Shown: positions 53,875-63,212, numbered from the stretch's first letter. The stretch is 64,000 nucleotides of DNA from CAWINX01 sp963837585 (GCA_963837585.1 CAWINX010000003.1:1054001-1118000), one strand, 5' to 3'. Program-made: numbers and translations. The notes: generated by a model from the letters alone, not told the origin.

Positions 53875-53885
53875 GCTACTCCGGC
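53812..53885 (-). tRNA. tRNA-Met/Ile2 (anticodon CAT)
   Basis: A full 74-nt cloverleaf on the minus strand: acceptor GCCGGAG/CTCCGGC, D stem GCTC/GAGC, anticodon stem GCGGA/TCCGC with loop ATCATAA, T loop TTCGAGT, discriminator A. The normal 1-72 pair and lack of three G-C pairs at the anticodon base exclude initiator tRNA. Elongator Met and lysidine-modified Ile2 cannot be separated by eye. CCA is not encoded. Confidence 0.9.
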
Positions 53886-53998
53886 GGGGATCGGGATGGT
53901 AGCGGCGGGGCGGCGGCTGTCGGCGGGTCGTTGGGGCCTGCGATCCTTGGTCGGTGGAGCCTTCGTCGGGTCGGACTCCCGGTTCCGGATGGGCCGCG

Positions 53999-54172
53999 AT
54001 GCGGCCGGTGCTGGTCGCCTTCCTGCTTGCCGCCGACGCCTTTGTGGTGGCGGCGCTTGCCCTGGCTCGGCCCGGCGGGTGGTTTCCGCCCTTCCTCGCC
54101 TTCGGCTCGCTGCTGCTCGGGCTGGTCTGGTTCGAGGCCTGGGCGGTGCGTCACCGGCACGACGACGACTGA
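53999..54172 (+). CDS. small two-helix membrane protein
   Basis: 57 residues from ATG 53999: RPVLVAFLLAADAFVVAALA and FPPFLAFGSLLLGLVWFEAW are two membrane helices, with a charged C-terminal end VRHRHDDD. It lies 34 bp before the aminopeptidase gene. No family assigned. Confidence 0.5.
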   Translation: MRPVLVAFLLAADAFVVAALALARPGGWFPPFLAFGSLLLGLVWFEAWAVRHRHDDD

Positions 54173-54205
54173 CCGCTGCCGGTCCGAGGGCATAGCCTTC
54201 AACCC

Positions 54206-55163
54206 GTGAGCGCGGAGCTTGAGCAGGCGGTGCGAGCGGTTGTCCGGGACTGCCTCGGCGTCTCCTCGGGCGAGGAGGTGCTCGTCGTCTGCAACCCGGC
54301 CACCCGTGACCTCGGGGAGCTGATGCGCGCCGAGGCGCAGGGCGCGGGCGCCGACGCGACCCTGGCGATGATCGCCGAGCGCGCCTCGCACGCCGCCGAG
54401 CCGCCGCGCTCCGGTCGCCGCCGCGATGGCCGCCGCCGACGTGGTCCTCGCGCCGACCGATCCAGTCGCTCTCCCACACCGCCGCCCGCAAGGCCGCCAG
54501 CGAGGCGGGCGTGCGGATCGCCACACTGCCCGGCGTCACCGAGGAGATGCTCGCCCGGGTGATGAGCGCCGACATGGCCGAGCTGCGCCGCCGGGGCGCC
54601 GCCGTCGCCGCCGCCCTCGACGCCGGCGTCGAGGCGCGGATCACCTGCGCCCACGGCAGCGACCTGCGGCTCGGCCTCGAGGGGCGCACCGCGATCCCCG
54701 ACGCCGGCGAGCTGACCGCCACCGGCGCCTTCGGCAACCTGCCCTGCGGCGAGGGCTTCATCGCCCCGCTCGAGGGGACGGGGGAGGGGACGCTGGTCGT
54801 CGACGGCTCGATCGCCGGCGTCGGCATGGTCGACGCGCCGGTCACGCTGACCGTGCGCGACGGCCACCTCGCCGACGCCACCGGCACCGAGGGGGCGACG
54901 CTGATGGAGCTGCTGACCGCCCACGGCCGCGACGGGACCAACGTCGCCGAGCTGGGGATCGGCACCAACGAGAAGGCGATCCTCACCGGCAACATCCTCG
55001 AGGACGAGAAGATCCTCGGCACCGCCCACGTCGCCTTCGGCGCCTCGGCGGCGATCGGCGGCACCGTCCAGGTGCCGGTCCACCTCGACTGCGTCATCCT
55101 CGAGCCGACTGTCGAGATTGACGGCGAGCCGACTCGTCCGCAAGCGGCGAGCTGCTGGTCTGA
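54206..55163 (+). CDS. M29-family leucyl aminopeptidase-like metalloprotease (frame-disrupted)
   Basis: About 318 residues from GTG 54206 after shifts near 54410, 54475 and 55125. N-terminal VRDCLGVSSGEEVLVVCNPA, a middle AAMAAADVVLAPTD, then VRIATLPGVTEEMLARVMSA, GSDLRLGLEGRTAIPDAGEL, LPCGEGFIAPLEGTGEGTLV (metal-ligand Glu region), AELGIGTNEKAILTGNILED and KILGTAHVAFGASAAIGGTV (metal His) with HLDCVILEPTVEIDG. This is the COG2309 aminopeptidase T-like family, two-metal exopeptidases. The end is SGELLV at TGA 55161-55163. Confidence 0.8.
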
Positions 55164-55165
55164 GC

Positions 55166-56062
55166 GTGGCGGTGACGCTGCTCGCCGTCCCCAACGTCTC
55201 CGAGGGGCGCGACGCGGCGGCGATCGACCGGCTGGGGGCGGCCTTCTCCCGCGGCGTGACCCTCCTCGACCGCCACTCCGACGCCGACCACGACCGCACC
55301 GTCTTCACCCTCGGCGGCTGGCCCGGGCCGCTGCATGACGCACTCATCTGCGGCGCCGAGGAGGCGATCGAGTCGATCGACATGACCACCTACACGGGTG
55401 CCCACCCGGCGATCGGCGCCCTCGACGTCTGCCCGGTCGTCTGGCTCGACCCCGGCGACCGCGCCGCCGCGCGCACCGAGGCGATCGACGTCGCCGAGCA
55501 GATCGGCGGCCTCGGCGTTCCCGTCTTCCTCTACGGCGAGCTGGCGACCCAGCCCGGCGCACGCCGAGCGCGCCTACTTCCGCAACGGCGGCCTCGCCGA
55601 GCTGTGCGCTGCGCATGGAGGGGGGGGAGCTGCGCCCCGACCACGGTCCCGCCCTGCCCCACCTGACCGCCGGCGCGACCCTGGTCACCGCCCGCCCGCC
55701 GCTCGCCGCCTTCAACGTCGAGCTGGAGGGGGCCGACCGCGATGCGGCCCGCGACTGTCGCGGCCGGGCTGCGCGAGGCAGGCGGCGGCCTGCCGGGCGT
55801 GCGGGCGATCGGGCTGCCGCTCTCCGGCGGTCGCGCCCAGGTCTCGACCAACGTCCACGACCCGCTTCAGGTCCCGCTCGGCGTCGTCGTCGAGCGGGTT
55901 CGCGAGCTGGCCGCGCCGCTCGGGGCTCGTCCGGTCGAGGCCGAACTGATCGGCCTGGTTCCCCAGGGCGCCCTGGACGCCTACCCGGACGACGTGCCGA
56001 TCCGCGGCTTCGACCCCGCGATTCACGTGATCGAGCGACGGCTGCCCGGGCCGACCGACTAA
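55166..56062 (+). CDS. glutamate formimidoyltransferase-like protein (frame-disrupted)
   Basis: About 297 residues from GTG 55166. LLAVPNVSEGRDAAAIDRLG is the family's N-terminus; HSDADHDRTVFTLGG, and the TGAHPAIGALDVCPVVWL motif (H-P-x-I-G-x-D) follow, then VFLYGELA; shifts near 55555, 55610 and 55745 restore NGGLAEL, GPALPHLTAGATLVTARPPL and AFNVELE, ending in GVVVERVRELAAPLGARPVE. It binds folate polyglutamate and transfers a formimino group in histidine breakdown; no other hut gene is nearby, so a formyltransferase variant is possible. Confidence 0.82.
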
Positions 56063-56093
56063 GCGACTCTCAAATAGTCGCTAAATTCACGCC

Positions 56094-56458
56094 ATGGCCC
56101 AGACGAAGAAGAAGCGCCGCCGCAAGCACCGCGGCACCCAGGGCGGCTCGCGTCGACACCCGCCGTCGCGCCGCGCGCCCCCGCAGCCGCGAAGAGGCGA
56201 AGGCTCGCGCCCGCGCCAAACGCAAGCCGACCGCCCGTGCCGACCGCCCGCCGACCTGGCGCAGCTCGATCATCCGCGGCGTCGCGGCGGCGGCGATCTT
56301 CACCGTCCTGCTGCTGGTGGTCTTCCGCAGGCCGATCGGCGTGGCGCTCGCCCTCGGCGCCTTCATGCTCGTCTTCTACATCCCGGGCGGATACTTCATC
56401 GACACGACGATGTGGCGACGCCGCGAGCGGGCACGGCTGCGCTCCAACGAGCAAGTGA
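56094..56458 (+). CDS. basic small membrane protein (frame-disrupted)
   Basis: ATG 56094 opens MAQTKKKRRRKHRGTQGG; after a shift near 56145 the frame runs RPRSREEAKARARAKRKPTA and two helices, GVAAAAIFTVLLLVVF and GVALALGAFMLVFYIPGGYF, then RRRERARLRSNEQ. The very basic N-terminus should face the cytosol. As given, the second frame reads on into the MBL gene without a stop; a TGA at 56456-56458 in the next frame overlaps the MBL GTG and is the likely true end, requiring one more shift. Confidence 0.5.
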
Positions 56459-57099
56459 GCCTCCATGTCGAGATGCTCACGGTCGGCCCGATTGCCGAGA
56501 ACTGCTTCCTGATCAGCCGCGCCGGGTCCGACCGCGGCCTGATCGTCGATCCGGGCGAGGAGCCCGAGCGAATCCTCGCCGCGGTCGAGGAGATGGGAAT
56601 CGGGGTCGACGCGATCCTCCTCACCCACTGCCACTTCGACCACATCGGCGCCGTCGCGCCGGTCGCCAAGGCCACCGGCGCCCCCGTCTACTGCCCGGAG
56701 ATCGAGGTGCCGATCCTCGCCGACATCATGACCTTCGTCCCCTGGGAGGGCTTCGGCCCGTTCGAGAGCTACGACGCCGACGAGACGGTGGGCGGCGGCG
56801 AGACCCTCGAGCTGGCCGGGCTGGAGTTCGATGTCATCTTCACCCCGGGCCATAGCCCCGGCCACGTCACCTACTCGGTGCGCGGCGAGGAGGCGATCTT
56901 CTCGGGCGACGTCCTCTTCCAGGGATCGGTCGGGCGGACCGATCTTCCCGGCGCCGACGGGCCGACCCTGATCGAGTCGATCCGGCGCCTGCTCGAGTCC
57001 CACCCCGACGAGACGACCGTCTACCCCGGCCACATGGGGCCGACGACGCTCGGCGCCGAGCGGGCGACGAACGTGTTCCTCGCGCCTCTGGCGCGGTAG
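56455..57099 (+). CDS. metallo-beta-lactamase-fold hydrolase (glyoxalase II-like)
   Basis: 214 residues from GTG 56455. LTVGPIAENCFLISRAG is the typical N-terminus; metal ligands THCHFDHIGAVAPVAKATG, FTPGHSPGHVTYSV, IFSGDVLFQGSVGRTDLPG and VYPGHMGPTTLGAER. The GRTDLPG motif belongs to the YcbL/hydroxyacylglutathione-hydrolase-like group. It precedes hisS by 33 bp, an arrangement seen in many Gram-positive genomes. Confidence 0.9.
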   Translation: MSLHVEMLTVGPIAENCFLISRAGSDRGLIVDPGEEPERILAAVEEMGIGVDAILLTHCHFDHIGAVAPVAKATGAPVYCPEIEVPILADIMTFVPWEGFGPFESYDADETVGGGETLELAGLEFDVIFTPGHSPGHVTYSVRGEEAIFSGDVLFQGSVGRTDLPGADGPTLIESIRRLLESHPDETTVYPGHMGPTTLGAERATNVFLAPLAR

Positions 57100-57132
57100 C
57101 CCCCGGGCGCGTCCAATAAGGTCGCAAGCGGC

Positions 57133-58369
57133 ATGGCGAGCAAGTACCAGGCACCCCGAGGGACCTTCGACGTCCTGCCCAAGCAGGCGCGCTCCCGGGC
57201 GCGGGTCGAGCGCAGCGCCGCGGCGATCTTCGCCCGCGCCGGCTACGAGCCGATCGCCACGCCCGCCTTCGAGGACACCGAGCTGTTCGTGCGCGGCGTC
57301 GGCCGCTCCACCGACATCGTCAACAAGGAGATGTTCAGCTTCGAGGACAAGGGAGGGCGCAGCATCACCCTGCGCCCGGAGGGGACGGCGCCGATCTGCC
57401 GCGCCTACCTCGAGCACGGCATGCACAAGCTGGCGCAGCCGGTCAAGCTCTCCTACCTCGGCCCCTTCTTCCGCCACGAGCGCCCCCAGGCCGGCCGTTA
57501 CCGCCAGTTCCACCAGGTCGGGCTGGAGTGCATCGGCTCCGACTCGCCGCTCGCCGACGCCGAGGCGATCATGCTGCTCGCCGAGCTGCTGGCCGAGCTG
57601 GGCGTCCCCGGAGTGGCGTTGCGGCTCGGCAGCCTCGGCAGCCTCGACTCGCGGCGCGCCTACCTGGAGGAGCTGAAGGCGCACCTCCACGCCCACGAGG
57701 GCGAGCTCTCCAAGGAGGTCCGCGAGCGGATCGACGTCAACCCGCTGCGCGCCTTCGACGCCGACGACGAGGGGACGCGCGGCGTGATGGCCTCGGCGCC
57801 GACGATCGTCGAGCGGCTGGAGGGCGAGGACGCCGAGCACTTCGCCGAGGTCCGCGCCCTGCTCGACGCCGCCGGGGTCGAGTACGCGATCGACCCGTCC
57901 CTGGTGCGCGGCCTCGACTACTACACGCGGACGATCTTCTCCTTTGTCTGCGACGCTCTCGGCGCCCAGTCGGAGATCGGCGGCGGCGGCCGCTACGACG
58001 GGCTGATCGAGCAGCTCGGCGGGCCCGTCGACCCCGGCGGTCGGCTGGGCGGCGGGGATCGAGCGGATCCTGCTGGCGCTGGACGAGGACGAGGAGGCGC
58101 CGGGACGCGACGCCTTCGTCGCCGCGGCCGGCGAGGGCCAGCGCGGCCGGGCGATGGCGCTGGTCGTCGAGCTGCGCACCGCCGGCCTCTCGGCCGAGCT
58201 CGACATGGCAGGGCGCGGCCTCAAGGGGCAGCTCAAGCACGCCGACCGGATCGGCGCCCGCCGGCTCGTGATCTTGGAGGAGGACGGCTCGGCCCAGCTG
58301 CGCGACATGGAGTCGGGCGAGCAGCGCCCGGTCGAGACGGCGAATCTGATCGAGGAGGTAACCGCGTGA
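57133..58369 (+). CDS. hisS: histidine-tRNA ligase (one frame shift)
   Basis: About 412 residues. Charges tRNA-His. Class II motifs: QAPRGTFDVLP, motif 1 region PIATPAFEDTELFVRGVG, motif 2 LGPFFRHERPQAGRYRQFHQ, His-binding LVRGLDYYTRTIFSF and motif 3 EIGGGGRYDGLIEQLGG. A shift near 58050 restores AAGIERILLALDEDEEAP, then the anticodon domain AMALVVELRTAGLSAELDMA and ADRIGARRLVILEEDG, ending EEVTA at TGA 58367-58369. Without the shift it appears falsely fused to aspS. Confidence 0.95.
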
Positions 58370-60185
58370 CGGCGGGGGGCGCTTCGCCTCAGAGCGAGTT
58401 TCCCGCCCTGCGGCCGAACGGGTTCCGCGACGCCTGGTGCGGCCAGGTGCTCGGCGACCGGGTCGACTCCGAGGTCCGGGTCGCCGGTTGGGTCCACCGC
58501 CGCCGCGACCACGGCGGGCTGATCTTCATCGACCTTCGCGATCGCACCGGGCTGGTCCAGCTCGTCTTCAATCCCGACGCCGCCGAAGGCTCCTTCGAGC
58601 TCGCCCACAAGCTCCGCGCCGAAGACGTGCTGAGCGCGTCCGGCACGGTGGTGCGGCGCTCCGAGGAGACCGTCAACCGCGAGTTGCCGACCGGGGAGGT
58701 CGAGCTGCGGGTAGCCGACGCCGAGCTGCTCGCCGACGCCGAGACGCCGCCCTTCCAGATCGAGGGGTTCTCCGGCGAGGTGGGCGAGGACACGCGCCTG
58801 CGCTACCGCTACCTCGACCTGCGCCGGGAGCAGATGCATAGCGCCCTGGCGTTGCGCCACCGCGTCACCGCGGCGATGCGCGAGTTCCTCGACGAGGAGG
58901 GCTTCCTCGACATCGAGACGCCGGTGCTGACCCGCTCGACACCGGAGGGCGCCCGCGACTTCCTCGTCCCCAGTCGCCTCCAGCACGGCTCCTTCTACGC
59001 GCTGCCGCAGTCACCGCAACTCTTCAAGCAGCTGCTGATGGTCGCCGGCCTGGAGCGCTACTACCAGGTGGCGCGCTGCTTCCGCGACGAGGACCTGAGG
59101 GCCGATCGCCAGCCCGACTTCACCCAGCTCGACATCGAGATGTCCTTCGTCGACCTCGACGACGTGATCGAGGTGAACGAGCGCTTGCTCGCTCACGTCT
59201 TCGACCGCGTCGGGGGGCCTTCGCTCCAGCTTCCGATGGAGCGCCTGCCCTATGACGAGGCGATCTCGCGTTTCGGCACCGACAGGCCCGATACCCGCTT
59301 CGGCCTGGAGCTGGTCGACCTCGCCGATGCACTCGCCGAGACCGAGTTCAAGGTCTTCCGCTCGGTGATCGATTCGGGCGGCGCGGTTCGCGGCCTCAAC
59401 GCCGGGCGCCGTGAGATGCCGCGCTCCGCCCTCGACGGGCTGATCTCCCGCGCTCAGGAGCTGGGCGCGAAGGGGCTCGTCTGGGCCTTCCGCGAGGGCG
59501 ACGGCTGGCGGTCGCCGACCGCGAAGTTCCTCTCGGCCGAGGAGCTGAGCGCCCTGAACGAGAAGCTGGGCGCCGAGGAGGGGGACCTGCTCCTCGTCGT
59601 CGCCGATCGGCCCAAGGTCGCCAATGCGGTGCTGGCTCAGCTGCGGCTCGACCTGGCGGCCGAGTTCGACCTGATTCCCGCCGATGCCGATTCGTTGCTC
59701 TGGATCGTCGACTGGCCGCTGATGGAGGAAAGGGACGACGGTGGCTGGGACCCGCTGCATCACCCCTTCACCGCACCCGCCGGAGACTTCGACCCGAAGA
59801 CCCGAGCGGCGTCCGAGCGCTCGCCTACGACGTCGTCTGGAACGGCCAGGAGATGGGCGGCGGCTCGATTCGTATCAGCGACGCCGCCCTACAGGGCAAG
59901 GTCTTCGCCGCGCTGGGAATCGATGCCGCCGAGGCGGAGGCCCGTTTCGGCTTTCTCCTCGAAGCGCTTCGCTACGGCGCCCCCCCGCACGGCGGCATCG
60001 CCTACGGGTTGGACCGGATCGTCCAGCGGCTGGCCGGCGCCGAATCCATTCGCGATGTGATCGCCTTCCCGAAGACCGCCTCCGGGGCCGACGCCCTGAC
60101 CGGCGCTCCGGCCCCGGTCGACGAGGCTCAGCTTCGGGAGGTCGGGCTGCAGCCGCGCGCGAAGCGCCCAACGGAGCAGCGTTAG
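58366..60185 (+). CDS. aspS: aspartate-tRNA ligase (one frame shift)
   Basis: About 605 residues from GTG 58366, overlapping the hisS stop (GTGA). OB-fold anticodon domain RVAGWVHRRRDHGGLIFIDL, motif 1 area FLDIETPVLTRSTPEGARDF, SPQLFKQLLM, motif 2 CFRDEDLRADRQPDFTQLD, the bacterial GAD insertion around RSVIDSGGAVRGL, then IVDWPLMEE and DPLHHPFTAP; a shift near 59805 restores VRALAYDVVWNGQEMGGGSI and motif 3 GGIAYGLDRIVQ. Whether it also charges tRNA-Asn cannot be told here. Confidence 0.95.
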
Positions 60186-60187
60186 CC

Positions 60188-60472
60188 GTGGGCCTTCGGG
60201 ACTGGCTGCCACGCTCGTGGCGTCCGGCCCCCGGCCCCGGACAGACCCCGGTCCACGTCGACGACCCGAGCTTCGACTCCTGGGAGGTCGTCCGCGACTT
60301 CGTCGACGTCAAGACCGCCCGGGCCTGGCACCAGGCGCTCGGCGATGCGGGGATCGAGGCGGCCCTCACCGCCGACTGGCCGCTCGACCGCTTCGGCCGC
60401 GGCGACATCGCCCTGCGGGTGCGGCCGGAGGACTGGAGCGAGGCCGAGCTGCTCCTCTCCAACCTGGACTGA
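60188..60472 (+). CDS. small DUF2007-like protein
   Basis: 94 residues from GTG 60188, 2 bp after aspS. A short basic N-terminus (LRDWLPRSWRPAPGPG) is followed by a ferredoxin-like beta-alpha-beta unit, WEVVRDFVDVKTARAWHQAL with GIEAALTADWPLDRFGRGDI and ALRVRPEDWSEAELLLSNL. The pattern resembles DUF2007 putative signal-transducing proteins, but the match is by shape only. Co-transcribed with aspS. Confidence 0.6.
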   Translation: MGLRDWLPRSWRPAPGPGQTPVHVDDPSFDSWEVVRDFVDVKTARAWHQALGDAGIEAALTADWPLDRFGRGDIALRVRPEDWSEAELLLSNLD

Positions 60473-60522
60473 GGCCTTTCGCGCTCGGCTGAAAATCGTG
60501 CTCGCGGGCTGTCGCCCGGTGC

Positions 60523-60528
60523 TACGGT
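60523..60528 (+). promoter_or_regulatory. extended -10 of the 6S RNA candidate
   Basis: TGCTACGGT contains an extended -10 (TGn-TACGGT) whose hexamer ends 7 nt before the deduced RNA 5' end near 60536. No convincing -35 hexamer is seen. Confidence 0.35.
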
Positions 60529-60535
60529 TTAACCG

Positions 60536-60690
60536 AGGCTCGAGCCCGTTCGCGAGCCGTCTCACCGTTTGACCCAACACAAACGGCGCGGGAGCCGGTT
60601 TCTCCAGGCCCCTTGGGGTCGGGAGTAGGCACCCACCTTCACTTGAAGGGATCAAAGCCAGAGGCGGCAACGGCGGGTTGGAGCCTCTTT
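60536..60690 (+). ncRNA. ssrS: 6S RNA candidate
   Basis: The ~155-nt stretch has the signatures of 6S RNA, the mimic of an open promoter that binds sigma-housekeeping RNA polymerase. Near the 3' side, CACCTTCACTTGAAGGGATC, then AAAGCC and GGCGGCAACGG align with the conserved 3' half of E. coli 6S (CACCTTGAACCAAGGG...GCCTGCGGCGGCA). GGCTC at 60537-60541 pairs with GAGCC at 60681-60685 to close the molecule, CCGTTTG/CAAACGG forms an internal hairpin, and a CTTTTG run follows the closing stem. It fills the 338-bp gap between the DUF2007-like gene and the DUF559 gene. Confidence 0.65.
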
Positions 60691-60822
60691 TGTTGCGCAA
60701 ACGTCACTTTCAGCGCGCCCCACGCGCGTGGCCGTCCTCCACCATCGGCCACATGGCAATCGAAATCGATGTTTTTCATCTCAGGGATGAAAAAAACGAC
60801 TTTCGACCCCTAGACGCACTCG

Positions 60823-61716
60823 ATTGCCGAACTCGCGGATCGGCAGCACGGGGTGGTGGCGCGGTGGCAGCTGTTGAGAATGGCGGGACGGGGGGCGGTG
60901 GATGGGCGGATCGTTCGCGGGAGCCTGCACCCGATCCATCGGGGCGTCTATGCGGTGGGACACCGGGTGCTGACGTGTCGAGGCCCGCTGGATGGCCGCT
61001 GTGCTCGCCGCGGGGCCCGACGCCGTTCTGAGCCACCGCTCCGCGGGCCAGCTTTGGGGGCTGTTGCCCCGCTCGGCCGTACGGCCCGAGGTCACGAGGG
61101 CGAGCGGGCCGGCGAGCGCGCACCGCAAGATCTCCATACATAGATCGTCGCTTCCGCCGACGAAATCGCGACGGTCGACGGCATCCCGACCACCTCGGTG
61201 TTCCGGACGGTGCTCGACCTCGCAGCCGTTCTCAGTATGCGCGGGTTGGAGAAGGTCCTCAACGAGATCGAGGTGCGCGGTCTCACCGACCGGGTCTCGC
61301 TGACGGAGCTGCTCGCCCGCCACCCGGGACGTCGTGGTGCGGCGACCCTTCGGGCCCTGCTGGAGGCCAACGCTCTCGACGGGATTACCCGCAGCGACCT
61401 CGAGGATCGATTCGTGGCGCTCCTCGACGCGCACGGCTTGCCCAGGCCGAGACTCAACGCCGACCTGGCGCTCGCCGGACGCACCTTCGAGCTCGATTGC
61501 CTCTGGCCGGGGCAACGCCTGGCCGTCGAGCTCGACGGCGCGGCGACTCACATGCCCAGGCGCGCCTTTGAGGGGGACCGGGAGCGGGATCGGATCCTCC
61601 AGGCAAACGGCTACCGCTCGGTGCGCGTCACCTGGCGCCAGCTGCGCGACGACGGGCCCGCTGTGGTGGACGACCTGCGCAGGATGCTGCGAACTGCGGC
61701 GCCTCCTACCCTGTAG
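60823..61716 (+). CDS. AbiEi-like wHTH / DUF559 nuclease-fold protein (frame-disrupted)
   Basis: About 295 residues in three frames. N-terminal wHTH of the AbiEi-antitoxin type: IAELADRQHGVVARWQLLRM, VDGRIVRGSLHPIHRGVYAV. A middle LAAGPDAVLSHRSAGQLWGL and TSVFRTVLDLAAVLSMRGLE. The C-terminal DUF559 (Vsr-like) domain has DLEDRFVALLDAHGLPRPRL, FELDCLWPGQRLAVELDGAA and DRILQANGYRSVRVTWRQLR. Shifts near 60985 and 61140. The start is unresolved: ATG 60787 is in frame but meets TAG at 60811. Very common in actinobacteria; role undefined. Confidence 0.7.
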
Positions 61717-61719
61717 GCG

Positions 61720-63170
61720 ATGGAGCGCGAGGCATTCGAGCACTACCTGCGCGACGCGACGCGATGCGGTCCCGTCCCCGACGGCGCCTTCACGGGCGCC
61801 GCCGGCGGGGCGGCCTGCGGCGACCTCTCGCGGATCTCCCTCGTCCTCGACGGGGGACGGGTCGTCGACGCGACCTTCGACGCGGAGGGGTGCGGGGCGA
61901 CCCGGGCGGCGACCGCCGCCGCTGTCGAGATGGCCTGCGATGCGCCCGTGCTGGACGCCGCGGCAATCGGCATCGACGATGTCGACGCGGCGCTCGGGGG
62001 CCTGACTCCCGCCAAGCGCCACGCCGCGCAGCTCGCCGCCGACGCCCTGCATCGAGCGCTCGCAGCTGCCGCCTCTTCGGCGGAGCCGCTCGCTGCCGCC
62101 GTCCCGCGGACCGCGTCCTGGTCGCGATGTCGGGCGGCGTCGACAGCGCCGTCGCGGCGCTGCTGGCGAGGGAGCGCGGGGCAGAGGTCGTCGGGGTGAC
62201 GGTGAAGCTCTGGGCCGATCCCGAGACCGACGGCGCCAAGGCCTGCTGCTCGCCCGAGGCCGTGCTCGGCGCTCGCGCTCTCGCGCACTCGCTCGGCATT
62301 CCGCACTTCACCCTGGACCTCGAGGAGGACTTCCGCCGCCGCGTCGTCGGCTCGTTCGTCGACGGCTACGCGGCGGGCCGCACCCCCAACCCCTGCGTCC
62401 TTTGCAACGGGGAGGTGCGGATCGCCGCAATGGTCGACCTCGCCGACCGCCTCGGCGCCACCCACCTGGTCACCGGCCACTACGCCCGGATCGTCGAGGA
62501 CGACGACGGGCCGCTGCTCGCCGCCGCCTCCGACGAGGCCAAGGACCAGAGCTACATGCTCGCGGCGCTCCCGCCCGAGCTGCTCGGCCGCCTCAGCTTC
62601 CCGCTCGCCGACCTGACCAAGCCCGAGGTGCGCGAGATCGCCACCCGCCACGGCCTCTCCGTCGCCGGCAAGGCCGAGAGCCAGGACCTCTGCTTCCTCG
62701 CCGGCCAGGGCAAGCGCGAGTTCCTGCGCCGCCACGGCGACCTGCGCGATCGCGACGGCGCCCTCGTCGACCGCGGCGGCCGCGTGCTCGGCCGCCACCG
62801 CGGCCACCACCACTACACGGTCGGCCAGCGCCGCGGCATCGGCGTCGGCGCCCCGCAGCCTCTCTACGTCCTCGAGACCGACGCCGCCTCGAACACCGTC
62901 ACCGTGGGAACCCGCGCCGAGCTGGAGACGACCCGAGTTCGCATCCGCAACGCGGTCCTGCACCGCGACGGCGCCCGGGTCGACGCGGTCAGGCTCCGCT
63001 ACCACTCGCGCGTCCTGCCGGCGAGCGTCGGCGCCGCCCACTCGGGCGACCACGACGCGCTCGACATCGAGCTGCTCGAGCCCTTCGCCGGCGCAGCGCC
63101 GGGCCAGACGGCCACGCTGCTCGCCGGCGACGCGATCGTCGGCCACGGCACGATTACCTCGGCCGCCTGA
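61720..63170 (+). CDS. mnmA: IscU/NifU-like domain fused to tRNA 2-thiouridylase MnmA (one frame shift)
   Basis: About 483 residues. Residues 1-115 are an IscU/NifU-N-like scaffold: GGAACGDLSRISLVLDGGRV gives Cys33 and Asp35, FDAEGCGATRAA Cys58, but the third cluster ligand is Ala102 in TPAKRHAAQLAADAL. After a shift near 62100 the MnmA part starts DRVLVAMSGGVDSAVAALLA (PP-loop), AKACCSPEAVLGARALAHSL, GRTPNPCVLCNGEVRIAAMV with a CxxC, LVTGHYARI, AESQDLCFLAGQGKREFLRR with the second catalytic Cys, and YTVGQRRGIGVG. MnmA thiolates U34 of Lys, Glu and Gln tRNAs. No start codon separates the halves, so a single fused protein is the simplest reading. Confidence 0.88.
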
Positions 63171-63212
63171 CGCCGCGCCCGGGCGACCTCGATAGTCCTT
63201 AGGCTCTGGCCC

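Noticed and set aside
48837..53885. Complete prophage or integrative element
   Set aside because: No integrase, portal, terminase, capsid or conjugation gene is present; only toxin-antitoxin pairs and small accessory genes, with threonine aldolase in the middle.
55615..57099. Apparent fusion of formimidoyltransferase, basic membrane protein and MBL hydrolase
   Set aside because: Arises from frame shifts; each part has its own start and end in adjacent frames.
56059..58986. 975-residue minus-strand open frame opposite the MBL, hisS and aspS genes
   Set aside because: Antisense shadow of three well-identified genes; long open antisense frames are expected from third-position G/C bias.
57133..60060. 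Apparent HisS-AspS fusion protein in one frame
   Set aside because: The frame joins only because of an indel near 58050; a proper hisS stop (TGA 58367) and aspS GTG overlap are present.
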